Part shown: positions 31,057 through 39,684 of the stretch, one piece after another
Layout of the letters: the number at the start of each line of letters is the position of its first letter
Position numbering within the stretch: position 1 is the first letter of the stretch
Assembly: GCA_964630925.1 (NCBI GenBank)
Contig: CAZVZK010000091.1
Coordinates: 1-40,336 of the forward strand
Direction: 5' to 3'
Source: RGDT01 sp964630925
Lineage (GTDB): Bacteria; Planctomycetota; Planctomycetia; Gemmatales; Gemmataceae
DNA: 40,336 nucleotides
Notes under the pieces: model-generated
Seen by the model: the letters and a program-made list of their open reading frames with translations, nothing else
Told to the model about the DNA's origin: nothing
Databases searched by the model: none
Made by a program: the position numbers and the translations under genes

Positions 31057-34000
31057 CTACGCCCGGAACGCCGCCAGCTCCGGCCCCAGACGCGCCAGCG
31101 CCTCCTTCAGCGCCGTAAGCGCCGGCACCGCCTCCTCCAGCCGCCTCTCCTTCGCGATCTGCTCCAACGCGAACGCCGCCTGGACGGCCTCTTCCGCCGC
31201 GAACGTCCCGGCCGCACCCTTGATCGAGTGCGCCCCACGCTTCAACGTCTCCACATCGCCCGACGCCAGCGACTCGTCGATCGCCGCCAGCCACTTGGGC
31301 ACCTCGACCAGGAACATGTCGATCAGCTCCCGCAGCAGGACGGGGTCGTCGCCGCACCGCTCCAGGGCCTTCTTCTCGTCGTACAGGGGCATCGGCTTGC
31401 CCTCCGGGGGCGGCCCATCGGCGCCGGGTGGGGGCGTCGGCCGGGCCCGCGACAGGGTGTGTGGGGCGATGTCCGACAGGGCCTGCTCGATCGCCACGTA
31501 CAGGTCCTGCTCGCGGATCGGCTTCGTCACGTACGCGTCCATCCCCGACGCCAGGCAGCGCTCGCGGTCCCCCTTCATCGCATGCGCCGTCAGCGCGATG
31601 ATCGGGATGCGCCCGCCGCCGGCGCGTTCCCTGGCCCGGATCGCCTCCGTGGCCTCGAACCCGCCCATCTCCGGCATCTGCACGTCCATCAGCACCAGGT
31701 CGAATGGGGCGGCGGCCAGCGCGTCCAGCGCCAGCCGCCCGTTGCCCGCCACGTGCGTCGAGTGCCCCGCCTTCTCCAGCAGACGGACCGCGAGCGTCTG
31801 GTTGACCGGGTTGTCCTCGGCCAACAGGATGCGCAGCGGCGGCAGCTGCGCCAGCGTCGGCGCCGCCGGCGCCTCGCGGCGGCGGACACGCGACGGGTCG
31901 GCCGCCACCACGGACAGGATGGTGTCCAGCAGCTCCGACTGCTTCAGCGGCTTCAGGATCGTCGCCCGCACACCCAGCTCGCGGCAACGCTCCCCCGTCA
32001 TCGCCCGGTCCGCCGAGGTCAGCATCATGATCACCGCCGACACCAGCCCCGGCTCCCGGCTGATGTGCTCCGCCAGGGTGAACCCGTCCGGCGCCGGCAT
32101 CACCGAATCGACCATCGCCACCTGATACGCCTCCCCGCCCGCCGCCGCCCGCCGCAGCTCCGACAGGGCCGCCGCCCCGTCGGCCGCCGTGGCCGGACGC
32201 ATCCGCCAGCCCAGGAACATCTCGCGCATGATCTCGCGGTGGGTCTCGTTGTCGTCCACGATCAGGACCCGCAGGCCGTGAACCTCGGGGGGCTCGGGCA
32301 GGCCCTGCGAGGAGAGGGAGGCCCCGACCACGACGCCGAACCCCGCCGTGAAGTGGAACCGGCTGCCCCGGCCCTCCTCGCTCTCCACCCACATCCGCCC
32401 CCCCATGAGGGCGACGAGCTGCGACGAGATGGCCAGCCCCAGCCCCGTGCCCCCGTACTTCCGCGTGATCGTCCCGTCCACCTGCTCGAACGGCTCGAAG
32501 ATCGACAGACGCTTCGCCTGCGGGATCCCGATCCCCGTGTCCGACACCTCGAAGTGCAGCCACCGCCCCGCCTTGTCCTCCGGCACCGCCGCCGGCGAGA
32601 CACGCACCACGATCTCCCCGGCCTCGGTGAACTTGATCGCGTTCCCCGTCAGGTTGATGATCACCTGCCGCAGCCGCCCCACGTCGCCGACGAGGAGGTC
32701 GGTGACCTCGGGCGAGACGTGGCACGCCAATTCCAGCCCCTTCTGCTGGGCCCGCAGGGCCAGGCTGCGCACCGCGTCCGCCACGCTGTCCCGGACGTGG
32801 AACGGCGCCTCCTCCAGCTGCAGCTTCCCCGCCTCGATCCGCGAGAAGTCCAGGACGTCGTTGATGATCGTCAGCAGCGCGTCGGCCGACGCCTGCACCA
32901 TGTGCAGGCACTCCGTCTGCTCCTGGTCCAGCTGCGTCCCCAGCGCCAGCCGCGTCATCCCGATGATGCCGTGCATCGGCGTCCGGATCTCGTGCGACAT
33001 CCGCGCCAAAAAGTCGCTCTTGGCCCGGTTGGCCGCCTCCGCCACGTCCCGCGCCCGCCTCAGCTCCGCCTCCATCGTCCGCCTCGCGGTGATGTCGCGG
33101 CTGACCCCCACGATCCCCACGATGCCCCCGTCGGGCGAGAGCAGCGGCACCTTCGTCGTCAACAGCCACTTCGCCTCTCCCGAGGCGTCGATGAGCAGCT
33201 CCTCCGCGTTGAGCAGCGGCCGCCCCGTCCGCGCGATCTCGCGCTCGTCCTCCGCGAACTTCTCGGCCTGGCCCCGCGGCAGGAAGTCGAAGTCGGTGTG
33301 GCCAACCACCTCCTCCTGCGCCGACGCCCCGAGGCTCCGCAGGGTCGCCGCGTTGGCGATCAGGAACCGCCCGTCCGGCGACTTCACGAAGATGTGGTCG
33401 GGGAGGTTGTTGATGAGGGTGAGGAGGAGGTTCCGCTCCTCGGCGAGGCGGCGCTCGGCCGCGCGCTCGTCCGTCACGTCGCGGCCGATGCAGACCAGGC
33501 CGGAGACGCCCCCGTCCTGCCCACGCAGCGGCACCTTGGCGTAGGCGTGCAGACGCGGCCCGTCCGGCCTGTCGATCGACTCCTCCCGGTTGATCACCGG
33601 CACGCCGGCCGCCATGACCGCCATGTCGTCGTTGTGGTAGCGGGCGGCCTGGTCGGGGGGGAAGAACTCGTGCACCGTCTTGCCGCGGAGGGCGTCCTCG
33701 GAGGCGACCCCCAGCAGCTCCCGGTGGGCGGCGTTATCGACGAGGTAGCGCCCCTGGGCGTCCTTGTAGTAGACCGCCTCGGGGAGGTTGTCCATCAGCG
33801 TGCGGAGCATCCCGCGCTCGTGGCGGAGGGCCTCCTCGGCCTGACGCCGCTCGGTCACGTCGGTGACGACCCCGTCGAGCTGCAGGGTCTGGCCGTCCGG
33901 CTTGAACGAGGCCCGCACCGACTCGCGCAGCCAGCGGGAGGAGCCGTCCGGGAGACGGATGCGGTACTCCGCCTGGCTGTCGCGGCTGGTACGCAGCCGG

Positions 34001-34617
34001 CGCAGGGAGGACTGCCAGATGGCCAGGTCGTCGGGGTGGACCGCCTGCTGCCAGCGGTCGAGGCCGGCCTGGAAGTGGGAGGGCGGGCGTCCCGTGAGGG
34101 TCTCGACGACGGGCGAGAGGAAGCGGTAGGCCCACTTGCCCTCGGCGGACCACTCCGCGCTCCACAGGCAGTCCGAGACGCTGGCGAGGACGCGGCGCAG
34201 CTCGGCCTCGGCCCGCAGGACACGCTGGTGCTGCTCGTGCTGCTCACGCATGTCGCGCACGGTGATCAGGGCGAGGGTGCGCGGCTGGATGTGCAGGCGC
34301 GTGATGGTGGTGTTGACGGGGATCCACACCCCGTCCTGGCAGGTGCGCAGGAGGAACCCGTCCTGGGCGTGGAAGACGGTGGTGCGCGAGGCCGCCGCCT
34401 GGATGCGCTGCTTGCCGCCCTGCCCGCCCGCGCCGAAGCGGAACAGGTACGTCGCCTGGAGGCGGAGCAGCTCGGCGCGGGGGAAGCCGGTGAGCTTCTC
34501 GGCCAGGGGGTTCACGTCCTGGATCTGGTCCGTCTCGGGGTCGAAGAGGATGAGGGCGTCTCCGGCCTCCTCGAAGAGGGCCTGGGCGAGGTCCTTGGCG
34601 GCGGATGGCCTGATCAC
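31057..34617 (-). CDS. Hybrid sensor histidine kinase: PAS repeats, HisKA-HATPase, two REC, HPt
   Basis: 1186 aa from a GTG at 34617. No signal or membrane helix, so a soluble sensor. Four PAS-like regions (about 8-125, 140-260, 270-390, 395-515) include DVNPLAEKLTGFPRAEL and YRIRLPDGSSRWLRES. HisKA has His542 in MSHEIRTPMHGI. The ATPase domain has NLTGNAIKFT (about 654), DTGIGIP (about 694) and GGTGLGLAIS (about 722). The first receiver has Asp837 in MVDSVMP, the second Asp978 in LMDVQMPEMGG, and both KP lysines are present. HPt has His1130 in RGAHSIKGAAG. Every phosphotransfer residue is intact, so a full relay can occur inside one chain; the output regulator must be elsewhere. No partner response regulator is adjacent. 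Confidence 0.93.
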   Translation of the reverse strand: MIRPSAAKDLAQALFEEAGDALILFDPETDQIQDVNPLAEKLTGFPRAELLRLQATYLFRFGAGGQGGKQRIQAAASRTTVFHAQDGFLLRTCQDGVWIPVNTTITRLHIQPRTLALITVRDMREQHEQHQRVLRAEAELRRVLASVSDCLWSAEWSAEGKWAYRFLSPVVETLTGRPPSHFQAGLDRWQQAVHPDDLAIWQSSLRRLRTSRDSQAEYRIRLPDGSSRWLRESVRASFKPDGQTLQLDGVVTDVTERRQAEEALRHERGMLRTLMDNLPEAVYYKDAQGRYLVDNAAHRELLGVASEDALRGKTVHEFFPPDQAARYHNDDMAVMAAGVPVINREESIDRPDGPRLHAYAKVPLRGQDGGVSGLVCIGRDVTDERAAERRLAEERNLLLTLINNLPDHIFVKSPDGRFLIANAATLRSLGASAQEEVVGHTDFDFLPRGQAEKFAEDEREIARTGRPLLNAEELLIDASGEAKWLLTTKVPLLSPDGGIVGIVGVSRDITARRTMEAELRRARDVAEAANRAKSDFLARMSHEIRTPMHGIIGMTRLALGTQLDQEQTECLHMVQASADALLTIINDVLDFSRIEAGKLQLEEAPFHVRDSVADAVRSLALRAQQKGLELACHVSPEVTDLLVGDVGRLRQVIINLTGNAIKFTEAGEIVVRVSPAAVPEDKAGRWLHFEVSDTGIGIPQAKRLSIFEPFEQVDGTITRKYGGTGLGLAISSQLVALMGGRMWVESEEGRGSRFHFTAGFGVVVGASLSSQGLPEPPEVHGLRVLIVDDNETHREIMREMFLGWRMRPATAADGAAALSELRRAAAGGEAYQVAMVDSVMPAPDGFTLAEHISREPGLVSAVIMMLTSADRAMTGERCRELGVRATILKPLKQSELLDTILSVVAADPSRVRRREAPAAPTLAQLPPLRILLAEDNPVNQTLAVRLLEKAGHSTHVAGNGRLALDALAAAPFDLVLMDVQMPEMGGFEATEAIRARERAGGGRIPIIALTAHAMKGDRERCLASGMDAYVTKPIREQDLYVAIEQALSDIAPHTLSRARPTPPPGADGPPPEGKPMPLYDEKKALERCGDDPVLLRELIDMFLVEVPKWLAAIDESLASGDVETLKRGAHSIKGAAGTFAAEEAVQAAFALEQIAKERRLEEAVPALTALKEALARLGPELAAFRA

Positions 34618-34812
34618 GACCGTCCCAGGGGTTAGGGGTCAGGACGCGGCCCTTCGGGCCGCGAGGGGTCAGGGCCAGGGCTCGGGGGTGTTGAAGAACA
34701 GCCAACAGCCAGGATACGGAGACGGGCGACGAGAGGCCGGCTGTTCTCCTGTCTTCTCTTCTTCTTACTGACCCCTGACCCCTGACCCCCGGCGGCCCGA
34801 AGGGCCGCGCCG
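34618..34812. repeat. Paired inverted hairpins and TGACCCC heptads
   Basis: A GC hairpin at 34645-34663 (CGCGGCCC, loop TTC) is flanked by GGGGTCA repeats. A mirror-image hairpin at 34792-34808 (GCGGCCC, loop GAA) is preceded by three exact TGACCCC heptads (34769-34789). The two ends are thus inverted copies of one another across a unique core. The distal hairpin directly follows the stop of the lipoprotein gene at 34813 and could terminate its transcript. Confidence 0.65.
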
Positions 34813-35196
34813 TCAGGGGATGCGGACCTCCAGGCCGGAGGCCCCGCCCGCGGGGATGTCCACGTCGGGGCACTTGACGGGCGGCTTGCCCACGCCGATG
34901 CCGGGCGCGCCGCCGGCGCCACCGGGGTTGCCGACGGTGAGGTCGGCGACGGAGACGGTGTGCTTGCCGGGCCAGCACTTGCCCACGAAGGAGCCGTCGT
35001 CCTGGCTGAGGGCGGACAGGCGCGGGCCGTGCTTGTTCGATTCCTCGATGGGCGTGAGGAGGACGACCTTCTTCGGCACGCCCTTGCCGGCGGCATCGAC
35101 CACCCTGCCCTTGACGTCCACGGGCGACGGCGGGGGAGGCTTGCCGCAGCCCAGGGCGAGGGCGAGGGCGAGGAGGGGCAGGATGCGTCGGGTCAT
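34813..35196 (-). CDS. Small lipoprotein, carboxypeptidase-regulatory-like
   Basis: 127 aa. Signal MTRRILPLLALALALGC ends in a lipobox (LALGC, Cys17), followed by a PPPPSP linker. The mature part is one regulatory-like beta-sandwich: VDVKGRVVDAAGKGVPKKVV, then SALSQDDGSFVGKCWPGKHT and VSVADLTV. It lies 4 bp after the DUF1559 gene on the same strand. This pairing of a DUF1559 protein with a small lipoprotein of this fold recurs in planctomycete genomes and suggests a joint envelope function, still unknown. Confidence 0.85.
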   Translation of the reverse strand: MTRRILPLLALALALGCGKPPPPSPVDVKGRVVDAAGKGVPKKVVLLTPIEESNKHGPRLSALSQDDGSFVGKCWPGKHTVSVADLTVGNPGGAGGAPGIGVGKPPVKCPDVDIPAGGASGLEVRIP

Positions 35197-35200
35197 CGGG

Positions 35201-36205
35201 TCACCAGTCGGGGCCGAGGGGGGTGCGGTCGGCGGGCAGCAGGACGCTCGTCCAGGTGGCCAGGGTGACGCGGGCGCCGGCGAAGCGGACGCCGCCGTCG
35301 GCCATGCAGACGTTCATGCCGCCGACGTGCGCGGACTGGACGCGCCAGTTGTCGCAGTCCTTGTCGGCGGGGTTGTCCTGGGGCGCCAGGGTGTTGGCCT
35401 GCTGGTACCAGTCGAGGCCGAAGTTGTGGTAGAACCACGAATAGAGCGCGATGCGTCCGATGCGGTCGCAGTCGGCGAAGCCCTCCGCCCACAGGACGGT
35501 GTTGGACATGCCGTCCTTGAAGGAGGCGGGCGGGAGGGGCCCGGCCCACAGGCCGCGGCCCGGGTAGGCCCAGGCGTTCCAGTTGGCGAGGTAGCTGGTC
35601 GAGCCCCAGTAGCCGCCGTAGACGCGCCCGGAGTCGTGGGTGCCGTCGGAGGGGCACTGGAGGACCTTGAAGGCCGCCTCGTGGACGCCGTCGATCCAGA
35701 TCCCGAAGTTCTGGTACCCGGCCCCGCCGCTGGCCGTCTGGGACTGGTAGACGTAGACGCGGCCGTTGTACTGGTCGGCGACCACGGGGCCGGGGGTGTA
35801 GGTGGGATCGACGGCCCAGCGCGGCTCGTTGTAGTTGTTGGCCCTGGTGTTGGCCTCGACGGCCTTGTAGAGGGCGTCCTGCTCGACGTGGGGGAGCAGG
35901 TGGAGGAACCAGGAGCCGTACGGCTTGCTCCGGTTGGCGGGTGTCCACGGGCCGATGCTGCCGTTGGACTCGGGGTCCGGCGGGAAGACGCCGTGGTAGG
36001 TCGGGCCGCGCTTGTGGATGTCGAGGAAGGAATGGTAGGCGATGCCGAGCTGCTTGAGGTTGTTGCCGCAGGACATGCGGTTGGCGGCCTCACGCACCTT
36101 CTGGACGGCGGGGAGGAGCAGCCCGATCAGGATCGCGATGATGGCGATCACCACCAGCAGCTCGATCAAGGTGAAGGCGCGGCGCGGGGTACGGGAGGGG
36201 CACAT
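35201..36205 (-). CDS. DUF1559 protein with type IV prepilin-like N-terminus
   Basis: 334 aa from the ATG at 36205 (GAGAT upstream); an ATG 33 bp earlier is possible. The N-terminus has the prepilin motif RRAFTLIELLVVIAIIAIL with the Phe/Glu5 cleavage context, then PAVQKVREAANRMSCGNNLK, the DUF1559 opening. The C-terminus carries the HVGGMNVCMADGGVRF ending (H-x9-DG motif). These pilin-like proteins are massively expanded in planctomycetes and are taken to be envelope or pseudopilus components processed by prepilin peptidase. It is co-transcribed with the lipoprotein gene 4 bp downstream. Confidence 0.93.
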   Translation of the reverse strand: MCPSRTPRRAFTLIELLVVIAIIAILIGLLLPAVQKVREAANRMSCGNNLKQLGIAYHSFLDIHKRGPTYHGVFPPDPESNGSIGPWTPANRSKPYGSWFLHLLPHVEQDALYKAVEANTRANNYNEPRWAVDPTYTPGPVVADQYNGRVYVYQSQTASGGAGYQNFGIWIDGVHEAAFKVLQCPSDGTHDSGRVYGGYWGSTSYLANWNAWAYPGRGLWAGPLPPASFKDGMSNTVLWAEGFADCDRIGRIALYSWFYHNFGLDWYQQANTLAPQDNPADKDCDNWRVQSAHVGGMNVCMADGGVRFAGARVTLATWTSVLLPADRTPLGPDW

Positions 36206-36318
36206 GCTGCGGATCTCGGGCCGTGGATGCCCTGTCATCGTAGCGGCATGCGGCCGCCGCGGTCAAACGAAAACCACCGGCCCCGCGTGGTGCGACGCGG
36301 GGCCAGGGGGGCGGGGCA

Positions 36319-36972
36319 TCACCTGCGGAACTTGATGGCCCCTCGGCCCGGAGGCGCCCCGGGCGGGCCGACGACGACGGCGACGGGCGGCGGGGCCACC
36401 GGGGGCCTGGGAGGCGTGATGACCACCGGGGGCCTGGGGGGCGGCACCACCACGGGCGGCTTCGGCGGGGCGATCACGGCCGGGGGCGGCGTGACCACGG
36501 GCGGCCTGGGCGGCGGGGCGATGACCACCGGCGGCTTCGGCGGCGGCACCGGGGTGATCGCCGGCGGAGTGATCACCGGCGGGGCCACCGGCGGCGTCAC
36601 CGGGGGCCGGGGCGGCGTGATGACCGGCGGTAGGATCACGGGCGGCTTGATGACGGGGGGCACGACCACCGGCGGCAGGGGCGGGCGGACCACCGGCGGC
36701 GTCACCACCGGGGGCCGGGGCGGGGTGATGACGGGGGGCACGATCACCGGCGGCCTGACCGGCAGGATGGTGATCGGCAGGGGCTTGACCACGGGCGGCT
36801 TGACCGGCTGGATGGTGATCGGCGACGGCCTGGCGGGCAGGGTGACCCTGGCAATGAGCTGATCCAACGGCGAAGGCGTGGCCCCGTCGGCGGGCGTGGC
36901 GGCCAGCGCCACGGCGCCGAGGGCGATCACGCAGGCGAGGAGGCCGGGCCGGGGATCGTGGCGGATCGTCAT
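36319..36972 (-). CDS. Exported proline-rich low-complexity protein
   Basis: 217 aa; the ATG at 36972 follows CAGGAGCG. Signal peptide LLACVIALGAVALAATPADG, then LDQLIARVTLPARPSP. From about residue 50 to 205 it is almost wholly Pro, Val and Ile in PPV units (PPVVTPPVVRPPLPPVVVPP, PPRPPVTPPVAPPVITPPAI), ending GRGAIKFRR. The strand-specific GGCGG tandem DNA explains long antisense frames. Extended polyproline-II rods of this kind are typical of cell-surface spacers; nothing enzymatic is present. It stands alone between the DUF1559 gene and the surface-repeat gene. Confidence 0.75.
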   Translation of the reverse strand: MTIRHDPRPGLLACVIALGAVALAATPADGATPSPLDQLIARVTLPARPSPITIQPVKPPVVKPLPITILPVRPPVIVPPVITPPRPPVVTPPVVRPPLPPVVVPPVIKPPVILPPVITPPRPPVTPPVAPPVITPPAITPVPPPKPPVVIAPPPRPPVVTPPPAVIAPPKPPVVVPPPRPPVVITPPRPPVAPPPVAVVVGPPGAPPGRGAIKFRR

Positions 36973-37071
36973 GGCTTCGCTCCTGTCTCCCGCACGGAGG
37001 CGGGGTGTCGGTGTCTACAGGGGAGATGCGGGCCGGGGGGCGCGGCCCGAAATGAGATCGGAGAAACAGCA

Positions 37072-37105
37072 GGACGCCCGCACCGGTTCAGGGGCGCGGG
37101 CGTCC
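37072..37105 (-). terminator. Hairpin after the four-repeat surface-protein gene
   Basis: 10-bp stem (GGACGCCCGC, complement at 37096-37105) with a 14-nt loop, 22 bp after the stop at 37127. On the minus strand it is followed by TGCTGTTTCTCC. It shares AGCAGGACGCCC with the terminator at 39631, so the two are probably copies. Confidence 0.6.
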
Positions 37106-37126
37106 GACGGGCCGTGCGTCCGTGCG

Positions 37127-39493
37127 TTACAGCAGACGGAGCACGTGTTCCGGCGGCCTCGGGGACGCCCTCGGGCCCTCCGGAAACCGTCTGGTCTCGT
37201 CCGACCCCGCGGCGTTCGGGGTCGGATCCCCGCCCGACGCCGTCGTCTCGGTGACCTGGACGTCGCGGGGGCTGGCGTCGGCGGCGAAGCCGTAGGCGGA
37301 GACGGAGGGGCCGCTCAGCCGCAGGCCGGCGCTGCCGCGCTCCAGGAGGGTGTCGCGCACCGACACCAGCAGCCCGCCGTCCATGTACAGGCCCAGCGCC
37401 GACCCCTTGAGGGCGAACTCCAGGGTGCCGCCGTTGAGCGCCGTCGTGGCCGTGGCGAGGCGGAGGAGCTGCCCGCCGAAACGCCGGTAGATGTTGACGG
37501 CGACGGCGCCCCCCATGCCGGGGGCCGCGTACATCTCGGCGAGGTAGCCCGTGCCCTCGCCGTCGCCGCTGTAGCGGCCCAGCAGGCCCACCCCCTGTCC
37601 GGAGCCGAAGGGCAGCGCCACGCCGGCCATCACCGTCATGTCGCCCTGGTCGATCCCGTTGAGCACCGCGACGGCCACCCCCGTCACGTTGGTGGCCGCC
37701 CCGCCGGCGACCCGGAACGCCCCGGCCTTCTCGGCGTACATCGCGCCCAGCGTCCCGCCCGACGTGAAGGCGTCCGAGAAAGGCAGCGTGGCGTCGGCCG
37801 GCGGCACCGGGGGCGCGGGCGCGGAGACGGAGAAGTCGTCCACCGTGGCGGAGCCCGCCGCGCCGCCGAGGCGGAAGCCGGCGGAGCCGGCGCCCCCCAG
37901 GGCGCCGTCGTTGGAGGCGGCGACGAGGGCGCCGTCGAGGTAGACACGCTGCGAGGCGCCGGCCGCCTCGAAGCGCAGCGTGCCGCGGGCGTCGCCGGCC
38001 AGCGTGGTGGAAGAGAGCAGGCGGTAGGCGCCCGACTGCTTGAGGTAGATGCTCACACGCACGCCGGGGCTGGCCGCGTCGGCGTAGGCCTCCGCCAGGT
38101 AGAAGTTGCTCTCGCCGGGGCCGCTGTAGCGGGCCACGAGGCCGACGGAGACGCCCGAGCGGGACGACACGTCGATCCGGCCCGTCACCACCTGGTCCTT
38201 CTGGGCGACGCCGCGCAGCGTGGCGAGGGACAGCCCGCCGGCGTTGGCGGCGCGTCCGGCGGCGAGCACGACATCGCCCACCTCGGTGACGTACTCGCGG
38301 CCCAGCCGCCCGCCCGAGAACGTGTCGGTGGCGTCCAGCGCGCCGTCGGGAGTGGCGACCCTGTCGGCGGAGAGGTTGTCGAGGCGGGCGGAGCCGGGCA
38401 CGCCGGTCAGGCGGAAGCCGGCGGAGCCGGCGCCGTCCAGGGTGGTGTCGCGCGAGGAGGCCAGGAGCGTGTCGCCCAGGAACACCTTCTGGGACGAGCC
38501 CACCACCTCGAAGGTCAGCTCGCCCGACACGCCGCCGGCGACGGCGCCGGACGCCAGCAGCCGGTAGCCGCCGCCGGCGTTGAGGTAGATGCTGACGCGG
38601 ACGGCGTCGGAGCGGGCGTCGGCGTACACCTCGGCCATGTAGAAGTTGCTCTCGCCCGGACCGGAGTACCGGGCGACGAGGCCCACGGAGACGCCGGAGC
38701 GGGCGGCCACGTCGATGTCGGCGCTCACCGAGAGGTCGCGCTCGCGCACGCCGCGCATCGAGATGAGGGCGGCGCCCGTGGCGTTGGCGGCCTGCCCGTC
38801 GGCGGCGACGACATCGCCCACCTGGGTGACGTACTCGCGTCCGAGCCGCCCGGGCCCGGAGAAGGCGTCGGCCGTGCCGAGGGTGGCGTCCGGTGTGGCC
38901 AGGGCCTCGGCGTGCGGCGCGGTCAGGGAGACCGCCCCGGCGGGGCCGCTGGCGCGGATGCCGGCCAGCCCGGCGCCGTCGAGGAGGGTGTCGGAGGCCG
39001 ACACCTTCAGCTCGCCGTTGAGGAGGAGCCGGAAGCTGGGGCCGTCGGCCTCGAAGCGGAGGGTGCCTGTGGCGTCGCCGACGAGGGCGGAGGCGAGGCG
39101 GGTGTAGGCCCCGGCGTGGTTGCGGTAGATGGAGAGGGTGACCGCGCCGGGCGTGCCGTGGGCCTCGGCCAGGTAGAAGTTCTGCTCGCCGGGCCCCGAG
39201 TACCGGGCGATCAGGCCGGCCGCGAGGCCCGACCAGGCGTGGATGTTGATGTCGGCTTCGACGGCCACGTCGCGCGCCGCGGGGGCGTCGAGGGTGGAGA
39301 GGGCCGTCCCGGAATGGACGTTCACGGCGACGCCGCCGGACATGACGAAGTCGCCGGACGGGGGTGGCGCCTGCTGCTGGCCCGCGGAGAGGGCGTACTG
39401 GGCGTCGTAGGGGAAGTAGCCGCCGAAATAGGTGGCGGGCACGTCGCGGGCTTCCAGGGCCTCCAGCCGGAGGCGTGGCTTGCGGTTACTCAT
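37127..39493 (-). CDS. Surface protein with four jelly-roll-like repeats and LEALEARDVPA motif
   Basis: 788 aa. It lacks a standard signal peptide but starts MSNRKPRLRLEALEARDVPA, the LEALE-x-R-x-x-PA motif seen at the N-terminus of many large planctomycete surface/exported proteins. Four tandem repeats of about 180 residues follow (about 22-205, 205-385, 385-565, 565-740). Each has a TFSGGRLGREYV-like opening, GVSVGLVARYSGPGESNFY and a VRVSIYL strand; the fourth uses GLLGRYSGDGEGTGYLAEMY. They look like concanavalin/LamG-type jelly rolls. The tail (ETTASGGDPTPNAAGSDETR onwards) is unstructured. Repeats 2 and 3 are most alike. Likely a carbohydrate-binding or adhesive surface protein, by inference. 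Confidence 0.82.
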   Translation of the reverse strand: MSNRKPRLRLEALEARDVPATYFGGYFPYDAQYALSAGQQQAPPPSGDFVMSGGVAVNVHSGTALSTLDAPAARDVAVEADINIHAWSGLAAGLIARYSGPGEQNFYLAEAHGTPGAVTLSIYRNHAGAYTRLASALVGDATGTLRFEADGPSFRLLLNGELKVSASDTLLDGAGLAGIRASGPAGAVSLTAPHAEALATPDATLGTADAFSGPGRLGREYVTQVGDVVAADGQAANATGAALISMRGVRERDLSVSADIDVAARSGVSVGLVARYSGPGESNFYMAEVYADARSDAVRVSIYLNAGGGYRLLASGAVAGGVSGELTFEVVGSSQKVFLGDTLLASSRDTTLDGAGSAGFRLTGVPGSARLDNLSADRVATPDGALDATDTFSGGRLGREYVTEVGDVVLAAGRAANAGGLSLATLRGVAQKDQVVTGRIDVSSRSGVSVGLVARYSGPGESNFYLAEAYADAASPGVRVSIYLKQSGAYRLLSSTTLAGDARGTLRFEAAGASQRVYLDGALVAASNDGALGGAGSAGFRLGGAAGSATVDDFSVSAPAPPVPPADATLPFSDAFTSGGTLGAMYAEKAGAFRVAGGAATNVTGVAVAVLNGIDQGDMTVMAGVALPFGSGQGVGLLGRYSGDGEGTGYLAEMYAAPGMGGAVAVNIYRRFGGQLLRLATATTALNGGTLEFALKGSALGLYMDGGLLVSVRDTLLERGSAGLRLSGPSVSAYGFAADASPRDVQVTETTASGGDPTPNAAGSDETRRFPEGPRASPRPPEHVLRLL

Positions 39494-39620
39494 GGCGGTG
39501 CGGCTCTTCTGCCCGCCACGGGGCGGCGGGTTGGGAATGGGTCGCGCCGGGTGTTCCTGCCCCGGCGTGTCTCGCTACCGGGGTATGCGGAACGGGGCCG
39601 GCGAACCGAACGACGGCCGG

Positions 39621-39661
39621 GAAAAAGCAGGACGCCCACACCCGATGAGGGTGTGGGCGTC
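39621..39661 (-). terminator. Intrinsic terminator of the polyproline surface-protein gene
   Basis: 13-bp perfect stem (GACGCCCACACCC, complement at 39649-39661) with a 5-nt loop, starting 23 bp after the stop at 39685. Read on the minus strand it is followed by CTGC and five T residues (39622-39626). This is the clearest rho-independent terminator in the window. Confidence 0.85.
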
Positions 39662-39684
39662 GGGCATTAACGTCCACCGCAGGA

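Noticed and set aside
30982..34635. 1217-codon open frame on the + strand opposite the kinase
   Set aside because: Arg/His-rich antisense; the opposite strand encodes a complete hybrid kinase with all catalytic residues.
36878..39670. 930-codon + strand frame opposite the surface-repeat gene
   Set aside because: Val/Gly/Ala-rich antisense with repeats that merely mirror those of the real gene.
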